Assembly: GCA_965226565.1 (NCBI GenBank)
Contig: CBDDDI010000005.1
Coordinates: forward strand, 124,001 to 188,000
Direction of reading: 5' to 3'
DNA from: SZUA-444 sp965226565
GTDB lineage: Bacteria; Bacillota; Clostridia; Oscillospirales; Ruminococcaceae
Length of the DNA stretch: 64,000 nt
Part shown: positions 9,771 through 20,500 of the stretch, piece after piece
Layout: each line of letters begins with the position of its first letter
Position numbering within the stretch: position 1 is the stretch's first letter
The notes under the pieces: generated by a model
Database searches by the model: none
What the model saw: the letters and a program-made list of their open reading frames with translations, nothing else
Told to the model about the DNA's origin: nothing
Translations under genes and position numbers: made by a program

Positions 9771-10769
9771 TTATTTTACAGTTAACTCTGATAAAGAGTT
9801 AGATATTTCCTCCAAAACATTATTTTCAACATAACTTTTAGCTTGTCTAATTGCATTATAAAAAGCTTTAGCATCTGAACTACCATGTGCTTTAAACACT
9901 GGTTTAGATGTTCCTAAAAGTGGTGCTCCACCATGTTCAGAATAATCCATTTTCTTTTTAAATGCATTGATTTTTTTAAGTACAAGTATTGCTGCTATTT
10001 TAGATTTTACACCATCTAAAAATATTGATTTTAATGATTTTGAAAAGAACGAACCCATTCCTTCATATAATTTTAATGCTACATTTCCTGTGAATCCATC
10101 AGCAACAATTACATTACATGTGCCTTTTGGAATCTCTCTAGCTTCTATGTTTCCTGTAAAATTAACTGGCGCTTTTTCTAATTGTTCATATGTTTCAAGC
10201 TCCAAAGCTCTACCTTTTGATTTTTCTGCACCTATGTTTAATAATCCAACTGTAGGATTTTTAATTTTCATAACTTTATTCATATAGCAAGAACCCATTA
10301 TTGCAAATTGAGTAAGCATTTCTGGTCTGCAATCAGCATTTGCTCCTACATCCAAAAGCAAAGTAGGTTTCTTTTGAGTTGGTAAAATTGTTGCTAATGC
10401 AGGTCTTTTTATTCCTTTTTGTCTTTTAACTATAAAAGTTGAACCAACAACCAATGCTCCGGTACTTCCTGCACTTACAAATGCGTCTCCTTTACCTTCT
10501 ACAAGTGATTTCATTCCAACTGCCATAGAACATCCTGATTTTGATTTTAATATATTTGTTGGCTCTTCACAAACATCTATTATTTCATCAGCTTGAATTA
10601 TTGATATTCCTTCTAAAGAAATTTCATTATCTTTTGCAACTTTTACAATCTTTTTTTCGTCTCCAACAAGTGTAACATTAACTCCTAAATCTGAAACAGC
10701 TTGTCTACTACCTTTTATTACTTCAAGAGGCGCATTATCTCCACCAAAAGCATCTACTATTATATTCAT
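9771..10769 (-). CDS. plsX: Phosphate acyltransferase PlsX
   Basis: Makes acyl-phosphate from acyl-ACP, the donor for PlsY in phospholipid synthesis. It is a soluble enzyme that acts at the membrane surface. The start is typical (MNIIVDAFGGDNAPLEVIKG), and SAGSTGALV, LLDVGANADCRPE, NIGAEKSKG and VADGFTGNVALK follow in order. The 332 aa match the family. It lies between trmFO and rnc on one transcript. Confidence 0.96.
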   Translation of the reverse strand: MNIIVDAFGGDNAPLEVIKGSRQAVSDLGVNVTLVGDEKKIVKVAKDNEISLEGISIIQADEIIDVCEEPTNILKSKSGCSMAVGMKSLVEGKGDAFVSAGSTGALVVGSTFIVKRQKGIKRPALATILPTQKKPTLLLDVGANADCRPEMLTQFAIMGSCYMNKVMKIKNPTVGLLNIGAEKSKGRALELETYEQLEKAPVNFTGNIEAREIPKGTCNVIVADGFTGNVALKLYEGMGSFFSKSLKSIFLDGVKSKIAAILVLKKINAFKKKMDYSEHGGAPLLGTSKPVFKAHGSSDAKAFYNAIRQAKSYVENNVLEEISNSLSELTVK

Positions 10770-10770
10770 A

Positions 10771-12078
10771 TTAAATTCCCATTCTTTCTATTGTTTCACT
10801 AAGCAAATTAATTCCTCTATTTGCAATTATACCGTATTTAACTTTTTTATCCTTAATTCTTTCAGTCAATGATGGCAAAATTCCCATATTTGATCCCATT
10901 GGCTGAAAATTAACTACACTTTCATCACTTATATATTTTGACAAAGCTCCAAGCATTGTTTCTCTTGGCAATGAAATTTGTTCTTTTCCTTGAAGTTTTC
11001 TTGCAAAATTTAATCCTGCAAAAATTCCACTTGCCGCAGATTCAATGTATCCTTCAACACCTGTAATTTGTCCTGCAAAATATATATTTGGATTTGATTT
11101 TAAACAAAATTGTTCTGTTAATAATCTTGGACTATCTATAAATGTATTTCTATGCATTACTCCATACCTTATAAATTCCGCATCTTTAAGTCCTGTTATT
11201 AATGAAAAAACTCTTTTTTGTTCACCAAATTTTAAATTAGTTTGAAAACCTACTAAATTATACATAGTCCTGTCTTGGTTTTCTGCTCTAAGCTGCACTA
11301 CTGCGTAAGGTCTTTTACCTGTTCTTGGATCTGTAAGTCCAACTGGTTTAAGTGGACCAAAACGCATTGTATCCTCACCTCTTTTGGCAAGAACCTCAAT
11401 TGGCATACAACCTTCATACACTTTAAAATCATTTTTCTCAAATTCTTTTAAAGGTGCTGACTCTGCATTTATAAGCTCATTATAAAAAGCAAGATATTCT
11501 TCTTTATTCATTGGACAATTTATATAATCAGCTTCACCTTTATCATATCTTGATGCTAAAAAAACAAGATTTTTGTCCAAACTTTCTGTTGTCACAATTG
11601 GAGCTGCTGCATCAAAAAAACTTAAAGAATTTCCACACAAATCCTTTATTTCTTCAGCAAGTGCATCAGAAGTTAACGGTCCTGTTGCAATAATAACATT
11701 GCCATCAGGTATTTTTGTAATTTCTTCAGAAACAACTGTAATTTTCTCATGATTTTTTATTTTATCAGTAACCATATCAGAAAATTTTTCTCTATCAACA
11801 GCTAATGCTCCTCCAGCAGAAACAGAAGTTTTTGCTGCACACTCCATTGTTAATGAACCAAGCATTCTCATTTCTTCTTTAAGCATACCTGCAGCAGATT
11901 CTACTCTTGCTGCTTTAAGTGAATTTGAACAAACAAGCTCAGCAAATCCATTATAAGAATGTGCTGGAGAATATTTCACAGGCTTCATTTCATAAAGCTC
12001 TACTTCTATATCATTATTTGCAATTTGCCATGCTGCTTCACATCCAGCAAGTCCTGCACCAATAATCTTAACCTTCAT
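10771..12078 (-). CDS. trmFO: tRNA (uracil-5)-methyltransferase TrmFO
   Basis: Folate- and FAD-dependent enzyme that forms 5-methyluridine at position 54 of tRNA. The FAD-binding GAGLAGCEAA is at residues 7-16, and ELVCSNSLKA and the NEGYIESAASG-like block (GVEGYIESAASGIFAGLN) are present. The length of 435 aa is normal. The start overlaps the stop of topA by 11 bases, and the dprA-topA-trmFO order is standard in Firmicutes. Confidence 0.97.
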   Translation of the reverse strand: MKVKIIGAGLAGCEAAWQIANNDIEVELYEMKPVKYSPAHSYNGFAELVCSNSLKAARVESAAGMLKEEMRMLGSLTMECAAKTSVSAGGALAVDREKFSDMVTDKIKNHEKITVVSEEITKIPDGNVIIATGPLTSDALAEEIKDLCGNSLSFFDAAAPIVTTESLDKNLVFLASRYDKGEADYINCPMNKEEYLAFYNELINAESAPLKEFEKNDFKVYEGCMPIEVLAKRGEDTMRFGPLKPVGLTDPRTGKRPYAVVQLRAENQDRTMYNLVGFQTNLKFGEQKRVFSLITGLKDAEFIRYGVMHRNTFIDSPRLLTEQFCLKSNPNIYFAGQITGVEGYIESAASGIFAGLNFARKLQGKEQISLPRETMLGALSKYISDESVVNFQPMGSNMGILPSLTERIKDKKVKYGIIANRGINLLSETIERMGI

Positions 12079-14158
12079 TTTTACCTAACTCTTTCTCATA
12101 GCCACAACCTTCTTTGTGGCATATTAGTTTACCTGATTTTCCACCTTTTTGGAACAGTGTAGAATCACATTTTGGACATCTTTCAGTTACTGGAGTGTCC
12201 CAAGTCATAAATGAACAGTTAGGATTATCTTCACAACCAAAATATTTCTTACCTTTTTTAGATTTTTTAAGCAACACTTTTTTTCCACAGAATGGACAAA
12301 TTCCACCTGTCTCCTCAACAATTTTCTTTGTATTAGTACAATCAGGAAATCCTGGACAAGCAAGAAATTTTCCGTATCTTCCAATTTTGATAACCATGTT
12401 TCTTCCGCAAACTTCACATACTATATCAGTTTCTTCACATGGAACCTTTACTCTTTTACCTTCCATAGCCTCTTCTGCTTTGGTTAAAGTATTATCAAAA
12501 TTAGTATAAAAACCTTCTAAAGTATTAACCCAGCTTTTCTTACCTACTTCTACTTTATCCAAATCATTTTCCATATCAGCAGTGAATGCAGGATCAACTA
12601 TATTTTTAAAATGTTCTTGCATAAGTTCTGTTGTAACATCTCCAAGAGGAGTTGGTTTAAGCTGTTTTGCATCTCTTTCAACATAATTTCTTGCAAGAAT
12701 TGTTGTTATTGTTGGAGCATATGTGCTAGGTCTTCCAATTCCATTTTCTTCAAGTGTTTTAATCAAAGAAGCTTCAGTAAATCTAGCTGGAGGCTGTGTA
12801 AAATGTTGATTTCCATCTATAGATTTAACTTTTAAAACATCATTTTTATTTATTTCTGGAAGAATATTTGTTTTTTGCAAACCATCTTCCTTAGTTTCTT
12901 CATAAACTGCAGTAAATCCATCAAATTTAACAGAATGACCTGAAGATTTGAAAACACAATCATCTACTGTAATCTCAACAGATACTGTATCAAGAAGTGC
13001 ATTCGTCATCTGGCTTGCAATAAACCTTTTCCATATAAGACTATATAATTTGTATTGATCAGATGATAAACTTGATTTGATTTTTTCTGGTGTAAGTTCT
13101 GGCATTGAAGGTCTTACAGCTTCATGAGCATCTTGAGAATTTGATTTCGATTTATATACTCTTGGACTTTCTGGAATATAATTATCTCCATATTTTTGCT
13201 CTATATAAGTATACGCACCTTGACGTGCTTCATCAGAAATTCTAAGAGAGTCAGTTCTCATATATGTTATCAAACCTATTGCTCCAAGTCCTTCTACATC
13301 AATACCTTCATATAATTCTTGTGCAGCTTTCATTGTACGACGTGATTGAAATCCTAATTTTTTTGAAGCCTCTTGTTGCATCGTTGAAGTAGTAAAAGGT
13401 GCTGCAGGAGATTTTTTAGTTACTCTTTTCTTAACTCCTGTAACAATAAAATCAGAATTTTCAATTGATTTTAATATCTCATCAGCTTCTTCTTTTGTTG
13501 AAATCTCCATTTTCTTATCCTTATATGTCACAAGCTTTGAGTCAAATACTTTTCTACTTGATGGAGCAGAAAGTTTTGCATCAATTGACCAATATTCTTT
13601 TGGAACAAATGCTTTTATTTCTTTTTCTCTATCAACTATTATTCTAACAACCACTGATTGTACTCTACCAGCAGAAAGGCCACGTCTTACCTTTTTCCAC
13701 AAAAATGGACTAAGTTTATAACCAACAATTCTATCCAAAATACGTCTTGCTTGTTGAGCATTTACTAAATCAAGATTAATTTTATGAGGATTATCCATTC
13801 CTGCTTTTATACCTGTTTTTGTAATCTCATTAAAAGCAATACGATTTTGTGCTTGAACTTCAAGATCTAATAATTTAGCTAAATGCCATGATATAGCTTC
13901 TCCTTCACGGTCCGGGTCAGTTGCAAGATATACAAATTCAGAAGCCTTAGCAGCTTTTTTCAGTTTTTTAATAATTTCTTCTTTGCCTTTTATATTTATA
14001 TATTTTGGCTCAAAATTATTTTCTATATCAACACCTATTTTAGACTTTGGCAAATCTCTTATATGGCCCATTGAAGCTATTACCTCAAAATTATCTCCAA
14101 GGTATTTTTTAATTGTTTTTGCCTTTGCAGGCGACTCAACTATTACTAAATTTGACAT
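12068..14158 (-). CDS. topA: DNA topoisomerase I
   Basis: Type IA topoisomerase that relaxes negative supercoils. The TOPRIM domain at the N-terminus contains VESPAKAKTIKKYL and DPDREGEAI. The catalytic tyrosine is Tyr299 in ITYMRTDS. The C-terminal region carries three four-Cys zinc ribbons (CEVCGRN...CPGFPDC, CPFCGKK...CEDNPNC, CPKCDST...CHKEGC), which bind single-stranded DNA. At 696 aa it is full length. It lies between dprA and trmFO. Confidence 0.98.
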   Translation of the reverse strand: MSNLVIVESPAKAKTIKKYLGDNFEVIASMGHIRDLPKSKIGVDIENNFEPKYINIKGKEEIIKKLKKAAKASEFVYLATDPDREGEAISWHLAKLLDLEVQAQNRIAFNEITKTGIKAGMDNPHKINLDLVNAQQARRILDRIVGYKLSPFLWKKVRRGLSAGRVQSVVVRIIVDREKEIKAFVPKEYWSIDAKLSAPSSRKVFDSKLVTYKDKKMEISTKEEADEILKSIENSDFIVTGVKKRVTKKSPAAPFTTSTMQQEASKKLGFQSRRTMKAAQELYEGIDVEGLGAIGLITYMRTDSLRISDEARQGAYTYIEQKYGDNYIPESPRVYKSKSNSQDAHEAVRPSMPELTPEKIKSSLSSDQYKLYSLIWKRFIASQMTNALLDTVSVEITVDDCVFKSSGHSVKFDGFTAVYEETKEDGLQKTNILPEINKNDVLKVKSIDGNQHFTQPPARFTEASLIKTLEENGIGRPSTYAPTITTILARNYVERDAKQLKPTPLGDVTTELMQEHFKNIVDPAFTADMENDLDKVEVGKKSWVNTLEGFYTNFDNTLTKAEEAMEGKRVKVPCEETDIVCEVCGRNMVIKIGRYGKFLACPGFPDCTNTKKIVEETGGICPFCGKKVLLKKSKKGKKYFGCEDNPNCSFMTWDTPVTERCPKCDSTLFQKGGKSGKLICHKEGCGYEKELGKNEG

Positions 14159-14178
14159 GATAACTCCATTCTGTTGTT

Positions 14179-15378
14179 CTATTTATTTAAGCAAAATCTA
14201 TTACCAGCAAGTGATTTCACAATATTATCCATCTCAAGTTCGGTAAGTTCTACTAACACATCCGATACATTAACTTGCAACAATTCTGCCATCTCATCTA
14301 CGAGCAACGTTTTATTATTTAAAATATTAATTATCATAGCTTGCAATTCGGTATAATCCGATAAATTTATTTCTTTTTCTTCTTTTTTGCTTTCTATTTT
14401 AGGTTTCTCAAAAATTTTAGACTTATTAGTATTAGACTCTACTAAATTATTATTATCCAGTTTAGTAAAATAATCTTTACATTCATCATCAATATTCACT
14501 TTAGAAAAATAAGTAGTCAAATATTCATTAACAATATCGAGATGACTAAATGTAACAACAGCACCATCTCTTATTAAAGGTATAACTCCTGCATACTTAT
14601 CTTCAAAAATATTATGTGGAGGCACACAAAACACTTCTTTTCCTTGCACAATCGCATGATTAGCAGTATTAAGTGATCCACTTTTTGATGCTGCTTCAAC
14701 AACTAAAACTCCAGAGCTAAAAGCAGATATAAGTCTATTTCTTATTTTAAAATTATTTGGAAAAGGTTTTGTTCCTGGGAAATATTCAGATATAACAGCG
14801 CCTTTTTTTGCAATAACATCTTTTATCTTATCATTATCTTTTGGATATGCATAATCAACTCCACATGCAAGAACTGCAATTGTTATACCATTGTTTAATA
14901 AAGCTGATTTATGCGCAACAGAATCAATTCCATAAGCAAATCCGCTTACTATAACTGTATCTAATTTAACAAGTTCAGTACATATTTTTTCTGTAATTTT
15001 TATACTATATTCAGAAGGATTTCTTGTTCCAACAACACCAATTGCCATTTTATCATCAATAAAAGACAAATCTCCATAATAAAACAACACTGCAGCTGGA
15101 CAATAAATTTCTTTTAAACATTTAGGATATAAAATATCATCATAACAAATAATATTAATACCATTATTATTACAATATGAAATCATTTTTTCTATTTTAT
15201 CAAAAGAAGTTTTCTTTATATTAGTCTTTTCTTTTTTAGTAATAGATATTAGTTCTTTATTAACAATATTATCATAAGCTTCTTTAACATTAGAAAATTG
15301 TTTAATAATTTCCCATAATCTATTATTTCCAGGACCAAAGATATAAGAAAACCACATCCAGTATTTAAGATTTTGCAA
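14179..15378 (-). CDS. dprA: DNA-processing protein DprA/Smf
   Basis: Loads RecA on incoming single-stranded DNA during transformation. The Rossmann core is clear, with VGTRNPSEYS at about 116-125, SGFAYGIDSVAHKSAL at about 145-160, and the GSLNTANHAI segment. A charged linker (KIFEKPKIESKKEEKEIN) leads to a C-terminal winged helix of the DprA type. The N-terminal segment of about 80 residues is a helix-hairpin-helix-like region. comFC elsewhere in the window is a second competence-type gene, but neither proves natural competence. Confidence 0.95.
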   Translation of the reverse strand: MQNLKYWMWFSYIFGPGNNRLWEIIKQFSNVKEAYDNIVNKELISITKKEKTNIKKTSFDKIEKMISYCNNNGINIICYDDILYPKCLKEIYCPAAVLFYYGDLSFIDDKMAIGVVGTRNPSEYSIKITEKICTELVKLDTVIVSGFAYGIDSVAHKSALLNNGITIAVLACGVDYAYPKDNDKIKDVIAKKGAVISEYFPGTKPFPNNFKIRNRLISAFSSGVLVVEAASKSGSLNTANHAIVQGKEVFCVPPHNIFEDKYAGVIPLIRDGAVVTFSHLDIVNEYLTTYFSKVNIDDECKDYFTKLDNNNLVESNTNKSKIFEKPKIESKKEEKEINLSDYTELQAMIINILNNKTLLVDEMAELLQVNVSDVLVELTELEMDNIVKSLAGNRFCLNK

Positions 15379-15393
15379 GAAAAATCCTCCTTG

Positions 15394-16188
15394 CTATTTA
15401 AGCATTTCCCATAAAATAATTCCTGTTGCCATAGCAGCATTTAATGAATCTATATTGCCTTGCATTTTTATGGTAAGTTTATAAGTGCACAAATCTGAGA
15501 TCTCTTTAGGTAAACCATTTCCTTCATTTCCTACAACCACTACACAATTGTCTGTAAAATTACACTCAGTAAGACTAATTGCATTTTTATCAATAACAGC
15601 AGCATAAGAATTTACATTGTTTTTATTAAATATTTCTATTATCTTTTCGAAATCATTTTCTATATATAATTTCACTCTAAAAATAGAACCCATAGTAGAT
15701 CTAATCAACTTTGGATTATAAATATCACAGTTATCTCCAGTTAATATAATTCCATTTACTCCAACTGCATCAGCAGTTCTTATTATTGTTCCAATATTAC
15801 CTGGATCTTGAACATTATGTAATACAATAAATTTACCACTTGATAATATTTTATCAGTATAGTTTATTTTGTCAAGTTTTTTACATATCGCAAATACTCC
15901 TTGAGGAGTTTTAGTATCTGATAATTTTAGAGCAATCTCATCTGAAATGTATACTATTTTATTAAATGTTTCATCATTTTGCAAATTCAATGCTTTACTG
16001 TATTTTTCACTTGCTTTTTTAGTCAAAAACACACAGTAAAGCTCTAAATTTTCTTTCACTGCATCAGAAATAAGCCTATATCCTTCTAAACAAAACATAT
16101 TATTTTCTTTTCTTGCTTTTTTAGAAGAACTAAGCTTTTGATATAATTTTATATTTGGATTATCTTTGCTTGTAATTATATCTTTCAT
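15394..16188 (-). CDS. SpoU/TrmH-family RNA 2'-O-methyltransferase
   Basis: SPOUT methyltransferase that puts a methyl group on a ribose 2'-OH of rRNA or tRNA. It has an N-terminal substrate-binding domain (about 1-95), then the three SpoU motifs: NVQDPGNIGTIIRTADAVG, GNEGNGLPKEI and IKMQGNIDSLNAAMATGI. The length of 264 aa fits the YsgA group, and ysgA also lies downstream of rplT in Bacillus. The exact target nucleotide cannot be told from sequence. dprA follows 15 bases later. Confidence 0.92.
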   Translation of the reverse strand: MKDIITSKDNPNIKLYQKLSSSKKARKENNMFCLEGYRLISDAVKENLELYCVFLTKKASEKYSKALNLQNDETFNKIVYISDEIALKLSDTKTPQGVFAICKKLDKINYTDKILSSGKFIVLHNVQDPGNIGTIIRTADAVGVNGIILTGDNCDIYNPKLIRSTMGSIFRVKLYIENDFEKIIEIFNKNNVNSYAAVIDKNAISLTECNFTDNCVVVVGNEGNGLPKEISDLCTYKLTIKMQGNIDSLNAAMATGIILWEMLK

Positions 16189-16214
16189 AATTAACCTTTT
16201 TATTCTTAAGATTA

Positions 16215-16253
16215 TAACAAAAACACGCTCATATCGGTTAACATAAGCGTGTT
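16215..16253 (-). terminator. Rho-independent terminator after rplT
   Basis: On the minus strand an 11-bp stem (AACACGCTTAT paired with its complement, one G-U pair; arms at + 16222-16232 and 16243-16253) is followed by a T-rich run. It lies a few bases after the rplT stop codon and closes the infC-rpmI-rplT transcript. Confidence 0.85.
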
Positions 16254-16260
16254 AGTAAAA

Positions 16261-16617
16261 CTAATTTAAAGCTGCTTTAGCTTTTTCAGTTAAATCTGTA
16301 AATGCAGCTGGATCGTTAACAGCAATTTCTGATAACATTTTTCTATTCAAAGTGATACCAGCTTTATTAATGCCATTCATAAATGTAGAATAATTCATGC
16401 CATTTAATTTACAAGCAGCAGAAATTCTTGTTATCCAAAGTCTTCTGAAATCACGTTTTTTATGTCTGCGTCCAATATAAGCATATTGTCCAGATTTCAT
16501 TACAGCTTGTTTAGCCATTTTAAAGTGCTTACTTTTAGCACCCCAATAACCTTTAGCAAGCTTTAAAGTTTTATTTCTTCTTTTGCGAGTCATCATCGCA
16601 CCTTTAACACGTGCCAT
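16261..16617 (-). CDS. rplT: 50S ribosomal protein L20
   Basis: Primary 23S rRNA binding protein, needed early in 50S assembly. The protein begins MARVKGAMMTRKRRNKTLK and contains the family block YAYIGRRHKKRDFRRLWITRI; 118 aa is exact for L20. It is the last gene of infC-rpmI-rplT. In Firmicutes L20 represses this operon by binding the 5' leader, and a fitting leader is present upstream of infC here. Confidence 0.99.
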   Translation of the reverse strand: MARVKGAMMTRKRRNKTLKLAKGYWGAKSKHFKMAKQAVMKSGQYAYIGRRHKKRDFRRLWITRISAACKLNGMNYSTFMNGINKAGITLNRKMLSEIAVNDPAAFTDLTEKAKAALN

Positions 16618-16640
16618 ATATATTTACCTCCGGTTAGTTT

Positions 16641-16838
16641 TTATTTGTATGGAATTAATTTTTTAATTGTTGGAGCATTTGAGCAATCTGCGATTCCTGC
16701 TGCTCTAGCAATTCTCTTACGCTTATGATCTTTTTGTGTCAATCTATGTCTTTTATTTGTATGTTGGTATTTAACTTTACCATTTTTTGTGATAGTAAAA
16801 CGTTTTTTCGCTCCACTATGAGTTTTAATTTTTGGCAT
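16641..16838 (-). CDS. rpmI: 50S ribosomal protein L35
   Basis: Small basic 50S protein of 65 aa. The sequence reads MPKIKTHSGAKKRFTITKNG, and HTNKRHRLTQKDHKRKR follows. I start at 16838: AAGGAGGATAAG precedes this ATG at ideal spacing, and all L35 proteins begin MPKxKT. An in-frame start 15 codons upstream is spurious. It lies between infC and rplT. Confidence 0.99.
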   Translation of the reverse strand: MPKIKTHSGAKKRFTITKNGKVKYQHTNKRHRLTQKDHKRKRIARAAGIADCSNAPTIKKLIPYK

Positions 16839-16857
16839 TATCTTATCCTCCTTGATA

Positions 16858-17376
16858 TTACTTAGAAGCTTTTGGTGATACAAACATAACTAGGCTTCGA
16901 CCTTCCATTTTACATGGCTTATCTACAACTCCTAATTCAGCAACAGCTTTTTTAAATTCATCAAGCAATTCTTGACCAATGTGTGGATGAGCCACAGCAC
17001 GTTTTCTAAAACGAACTGAAACTTTCAGTTTATCGCCGGACTTTAAAAACTTATTTGCTTGATTAACTTTTGTATTAAAATCATGTGTATCAATAGCTGA
17101 AGACATTCTTATTTCTTTAACCTCAACTATTTTTTGATTTTTTCTTGCTTCTTTTTCACGCTTAGACTGTTCAAAGCAATATTTTCCATAATCCATAATG
17201 CGACATACAGGTGGAGTCGCCTGTGGAGCTATTTTAACTAAATCAAGATTCTTCTCAAATGCAATTCTTTGAGCTTCCTTTGATGAGATTATACCTAGCT
17301 GGCCTCCATCAACGTCAATTACACGAAGTTCAGGGTCACGAATTTCTTCATTAATTTGTAGTTCTTTGTTGCTAAT
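16858..17376 (-). CDS. infC: Translation initiation factor IF-3, ATT start codon
   Basis: Keeps ribosomal subunits apart and proofreads the start codon. It has the N-terminal domain (ELQINEEIRDPELRVID...), the YGKYCFEQSKREKEARKNQK linker, and the C-terminal domain ending in RSLVMFVSPKASK. I place the start at the ATT codon at 17376-17374: GGGAGGTG lies 8 bases upstream, and the product then begins MSNKELQINEEI, which matches the family. The only canonical alternative, a GTG at 17385, is embedded in the Shine-Dalgarno sequence. An AUU start is known for infC in other bacteria and allows IF-3 to repress its own translation. Confidence 0.95.
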   Translation of the reverse strand: MSNKELQINEEIRDPELRVIDVDGGQLGIISSKEAQRIAFEKNLDLVKIAPQATPPVCRIMDYGKYCFEQSKREKEARKNQKIVEVKEIRMSSAIDTHDFNTKVNQANKFLKSGDKLKVSVRFRKRAVAHPHIGQELLDEFKKAVAELGVVDKPCKMEGRSLVMFVSPKASK

Positions 17377-17514
17377 AGTTAGCACCTCCCGCTTAAATTA
17401 AACAAAAGCACGGACTCATGCCCGTGCTCAAAATTATACACAATCAAAGTGTTTAATATTGACCATACACGCTAATCGCTTGCAGGTGAGAACGGGATGT
17501 TCTTCTTTGTTTTC
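17377..17514 (-). promoter_or_regulatory. infC-rpmI-rplT leader (L20-type autoregulatory leader)
   Basis: Between the consensus promoter and infC lies a leader of about 140 bases with helices and a hairpin just upstream of the infC ribosome binding site (AGCACGG/CCGTGCT arms at + 17407-17413 and 17422-17428, then TTTGTTT). This matches the layout of the Firmicutes L20 leader, in which L20 binding favours the terminator. The leader function is inferred from position and architecture; I did not run a covariance search. Confidence 0.75.
17401..17428 (-). terminator. Leader attenuator hairpin before infC
   Basis: A 7-bp GC-rich stem with an 8-base loop is followed on the minus strand by TTTTGTTT. 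It lies between the promoter and the infC Shine-Dalgarno sequence, so it can act as the attenuator of the ribosomal protein leader. Confidence 0.7.
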
Positions 17515-17520
17515 TATAAT

Positions 17521-17549
17521 ATTATACATTACTCTTTTTACTTTGTCAA
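17521..17549 (-). promoter_or_regulatory. Consensus sigma-A promoter of infC operon
   Basis: On the minus strand, TTGACA (17549-17544), a 17-base spacer, then TATAAT (17526-17521). Both hexamers match the consensus perfectly. It lies downstream of the addA stop codon, so infC-rpmI-rplT is expressed independently of addAB. Confidence 0.92.
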
Positions 17550-17568
17550 GCAATATAATACATTTTTC

Positions 17569-20500
17569 TTATAATTTTATTTCTATTCCTTGTTTTAACT
17601 TAAAAGAATAGATATAACTACTTTTTACAGGTTTATCAAGTATTAAACCAAATGCTAATTTATATAATTTTAACTGCATTTTATAATTATCTACAAACTG
17701 ATTTATATTTAAAACATTATCAGTTTTATAATCAACAATAACAAAACCGTCCTCTTCTTCAAAAATACAATCAGCTATACCTTGAAGCATTCCATCTGTA
17801 TTATTATACTTATTAAGCAGTTCATCGTCAATATTTAAATCAGAAATTATAACCAAGAATTGTTTTTCTCTCATAACATTATTACTTTTTTCAATCCTTT
17901 TAAAAAACTCTGATTCAAAAAATATTTCCAAAGATTTTTTATTAATCCCTTTTGCTTGTTTTTTTGACAACATTCCTATTAAAACTAATCTTTCTATCTC
18001 TTCCACAATATTATTTTTTGCATTATTATAATTAGCATGTTCCATAAAAGCATGTGTAGCAGTACCAATTTCTGCTCCACTAAGCTCTCCTATATCTTCA
18101 GATAACCTTGGAATTTGATAAAAATATTCTAAATTACTTTCTTCTTTTGAAATTTCAGAAACAGAAAGTTTTGATGGAATATCATCTTTCTTATTACTAT
18201 ATTCATTATCCAAATATCGCTTTAAATCAAAAATAATCTTATCATCAGCTAATATATTTTCTTCTTCCAAATCACAATCTGCTTTTACGTTAACAATATT
18301 ATGATTATCAATAAATTTAATATCTGCATTTGTTTTGATTAAAGGAATATTATATTTTTCTTCATAATCTTTTCTTAAAAAATTATTGTTTTCATACATA
18401 ATTAAAGCCATAGACAACCAATCTTGCATTGAATTTGCAGTTATAGCAAGTTCGGAAGTTATCTTTTTAAACCTTGAAATACTAGAAACATATTTCTCAA
18501 GCTTTTTTTGATTTGATAAATTTTGAAAATATGTAATAAAAATTTTTTCTTTTGCTCTTGTTAAAGCAACATATAATAATCTCATTTCCTCACTTAACAT
18601 TTCTATTTCATTAGACTTTTTTATTGCATCATAAGGCAAAGTTGTATATTTTATCATATTTTTTTTATCCATCAAACTAAAACCTATTCCATTATAAAGA
18701 TTAATAAGAACAGGATTTGCTAGATCTTTTTTTTGCACATTAAAAGTAGTAGAAGATTTACACAAAAACACAAACGGATACTCAAGACCTTTTGATTTAT
18801 GTATTGTTTTTATATTTACAGAATCATTTGAATTATTTGAAATTCCAGCTTGTTTTAAATCATCACCATTTTCAAATATAGTATCAATATATCTTAAAAA
18901 TGCTGTTATTCCTCCACCAGTACCATTTTCAAAGCTGTTTGCATATTCAAGCAGCAAATGCAAATTAGCTCTTCTTTGATTACCATCTTTATAAGCAGAA
19001 GCAAAAACAAGAAAATCAGAACTATCATATATCTTTTGAATAAGCTGGTTAAGACTTAAACTTGCAGACCATAATCTAAATTCTTTTATTTTCTTTATAA
19101 CATAAACACATTTAGCTTTAAGCTCTTCATTTTCAATTACAACACTACGATTTAAACTTTCATCAGCTTCTCCAGAAATCGATAATAATGCTGGATAAAA
19201 CTTTTTAAAAGTATTTACTGTTTTAATTTGAGCAATCTCATCTACACTCATCATAAAAACAGGTGATAATAATACAGAAACAAGAGCAATATCATTCATA
19301 GGATTATCAATTACTTTTAATAAATTTATTAAAATACTAATTTCTCTAGAATGCAAATAACCTGTCATTTCTTCACTTTGAACAGACAATCCAAAAGATT
19401 TTAAACTTTCAATATATTCCTTTATATGTGTTTTACTCCTAAGCAAAATACAAAAATCACTTTGTTTACATGGTCTTAATTTACCATCTTCAAAAACAGG
19501 ATATTTCTCATTAATCATTTTACATATTTTATTTGCAACAACAAGTGGTTCATTATTATTTGTAGAGTTTTCATCGTCATCTTCTTTATTTATAACAAGA
19601 ATTTCTGTATCCATAACATTTTCATTATAATCAGCACCTAAATCAAGCTCTTCATCCAAATTATAATCAACTTCACCAGCATTCTTGCTCATTATATTTC
19701 TAAATATAAAATTCACAAAATCAATTATATTTTTTCTGCTTCTAAAATTCTTTTTTAACTGAATTTCAGAAAGAACTGATTCATTTTTATCTTTTCTTGC
19801 ATCAATTCTTGTTTGTGCAAAAATATTAGGATTAGCTTGTCTAAATCTATAAATAGATTGCTTTATATCTCCTACTACAAACATGTTTCGACCAATAATA
19901 TCATCATTTTGAGTATCAGATATCATTTTAAAAATCAAATCTTGCAAATTATTAACATCTTGAAATTCATCTATCAAAATAATTTTATATTCTTCACCAT
20001 TAACAATATTTTTTGCTAAATCTGTTTTATCATATCCATTTTCTGTTTTCTTACACAAAAGCTTTATTGATAATAACTCAACATCATTAAAATCAATAGC
20101 ATTTTTATTTATTTTTTCTTTCCATAAATAATTCCACATTTGGTTTACAAGCATTATAAGATACTTTAATATTTTTTTAGAAACTACTAAATCTTCAATA
20201 ATTTGTTCTTCTGAATATAAAAAACATTTTTTGATTTCAGAAAGTAGATCTTTATATATTTTTCTATTCTCTTTTATTTTTTCAACAATATTTTTTTCAA
20301 TTTGAATCTCTATATCTTTGTTATCACCATTTGCCATCAATCTTTTAAACTTCAAATTTGATAAAATATCTGTAGCATTTTTATAATCATGTTCTTTTAT
20401 AACTTTAGATGCCATTGAAAAATTATCTTCATCAGAATATATAACATCAATTACTTTAGAATAATTAGTTAATTTAGAAGCCAAATATTTAGTTTCAGTA

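Noticed and set aside
12114..12509. 131-codon plus-strand frame opposite topA
   Set aside because: It mirrors the zinc-ribbon region of topA and has no homology I recognise.
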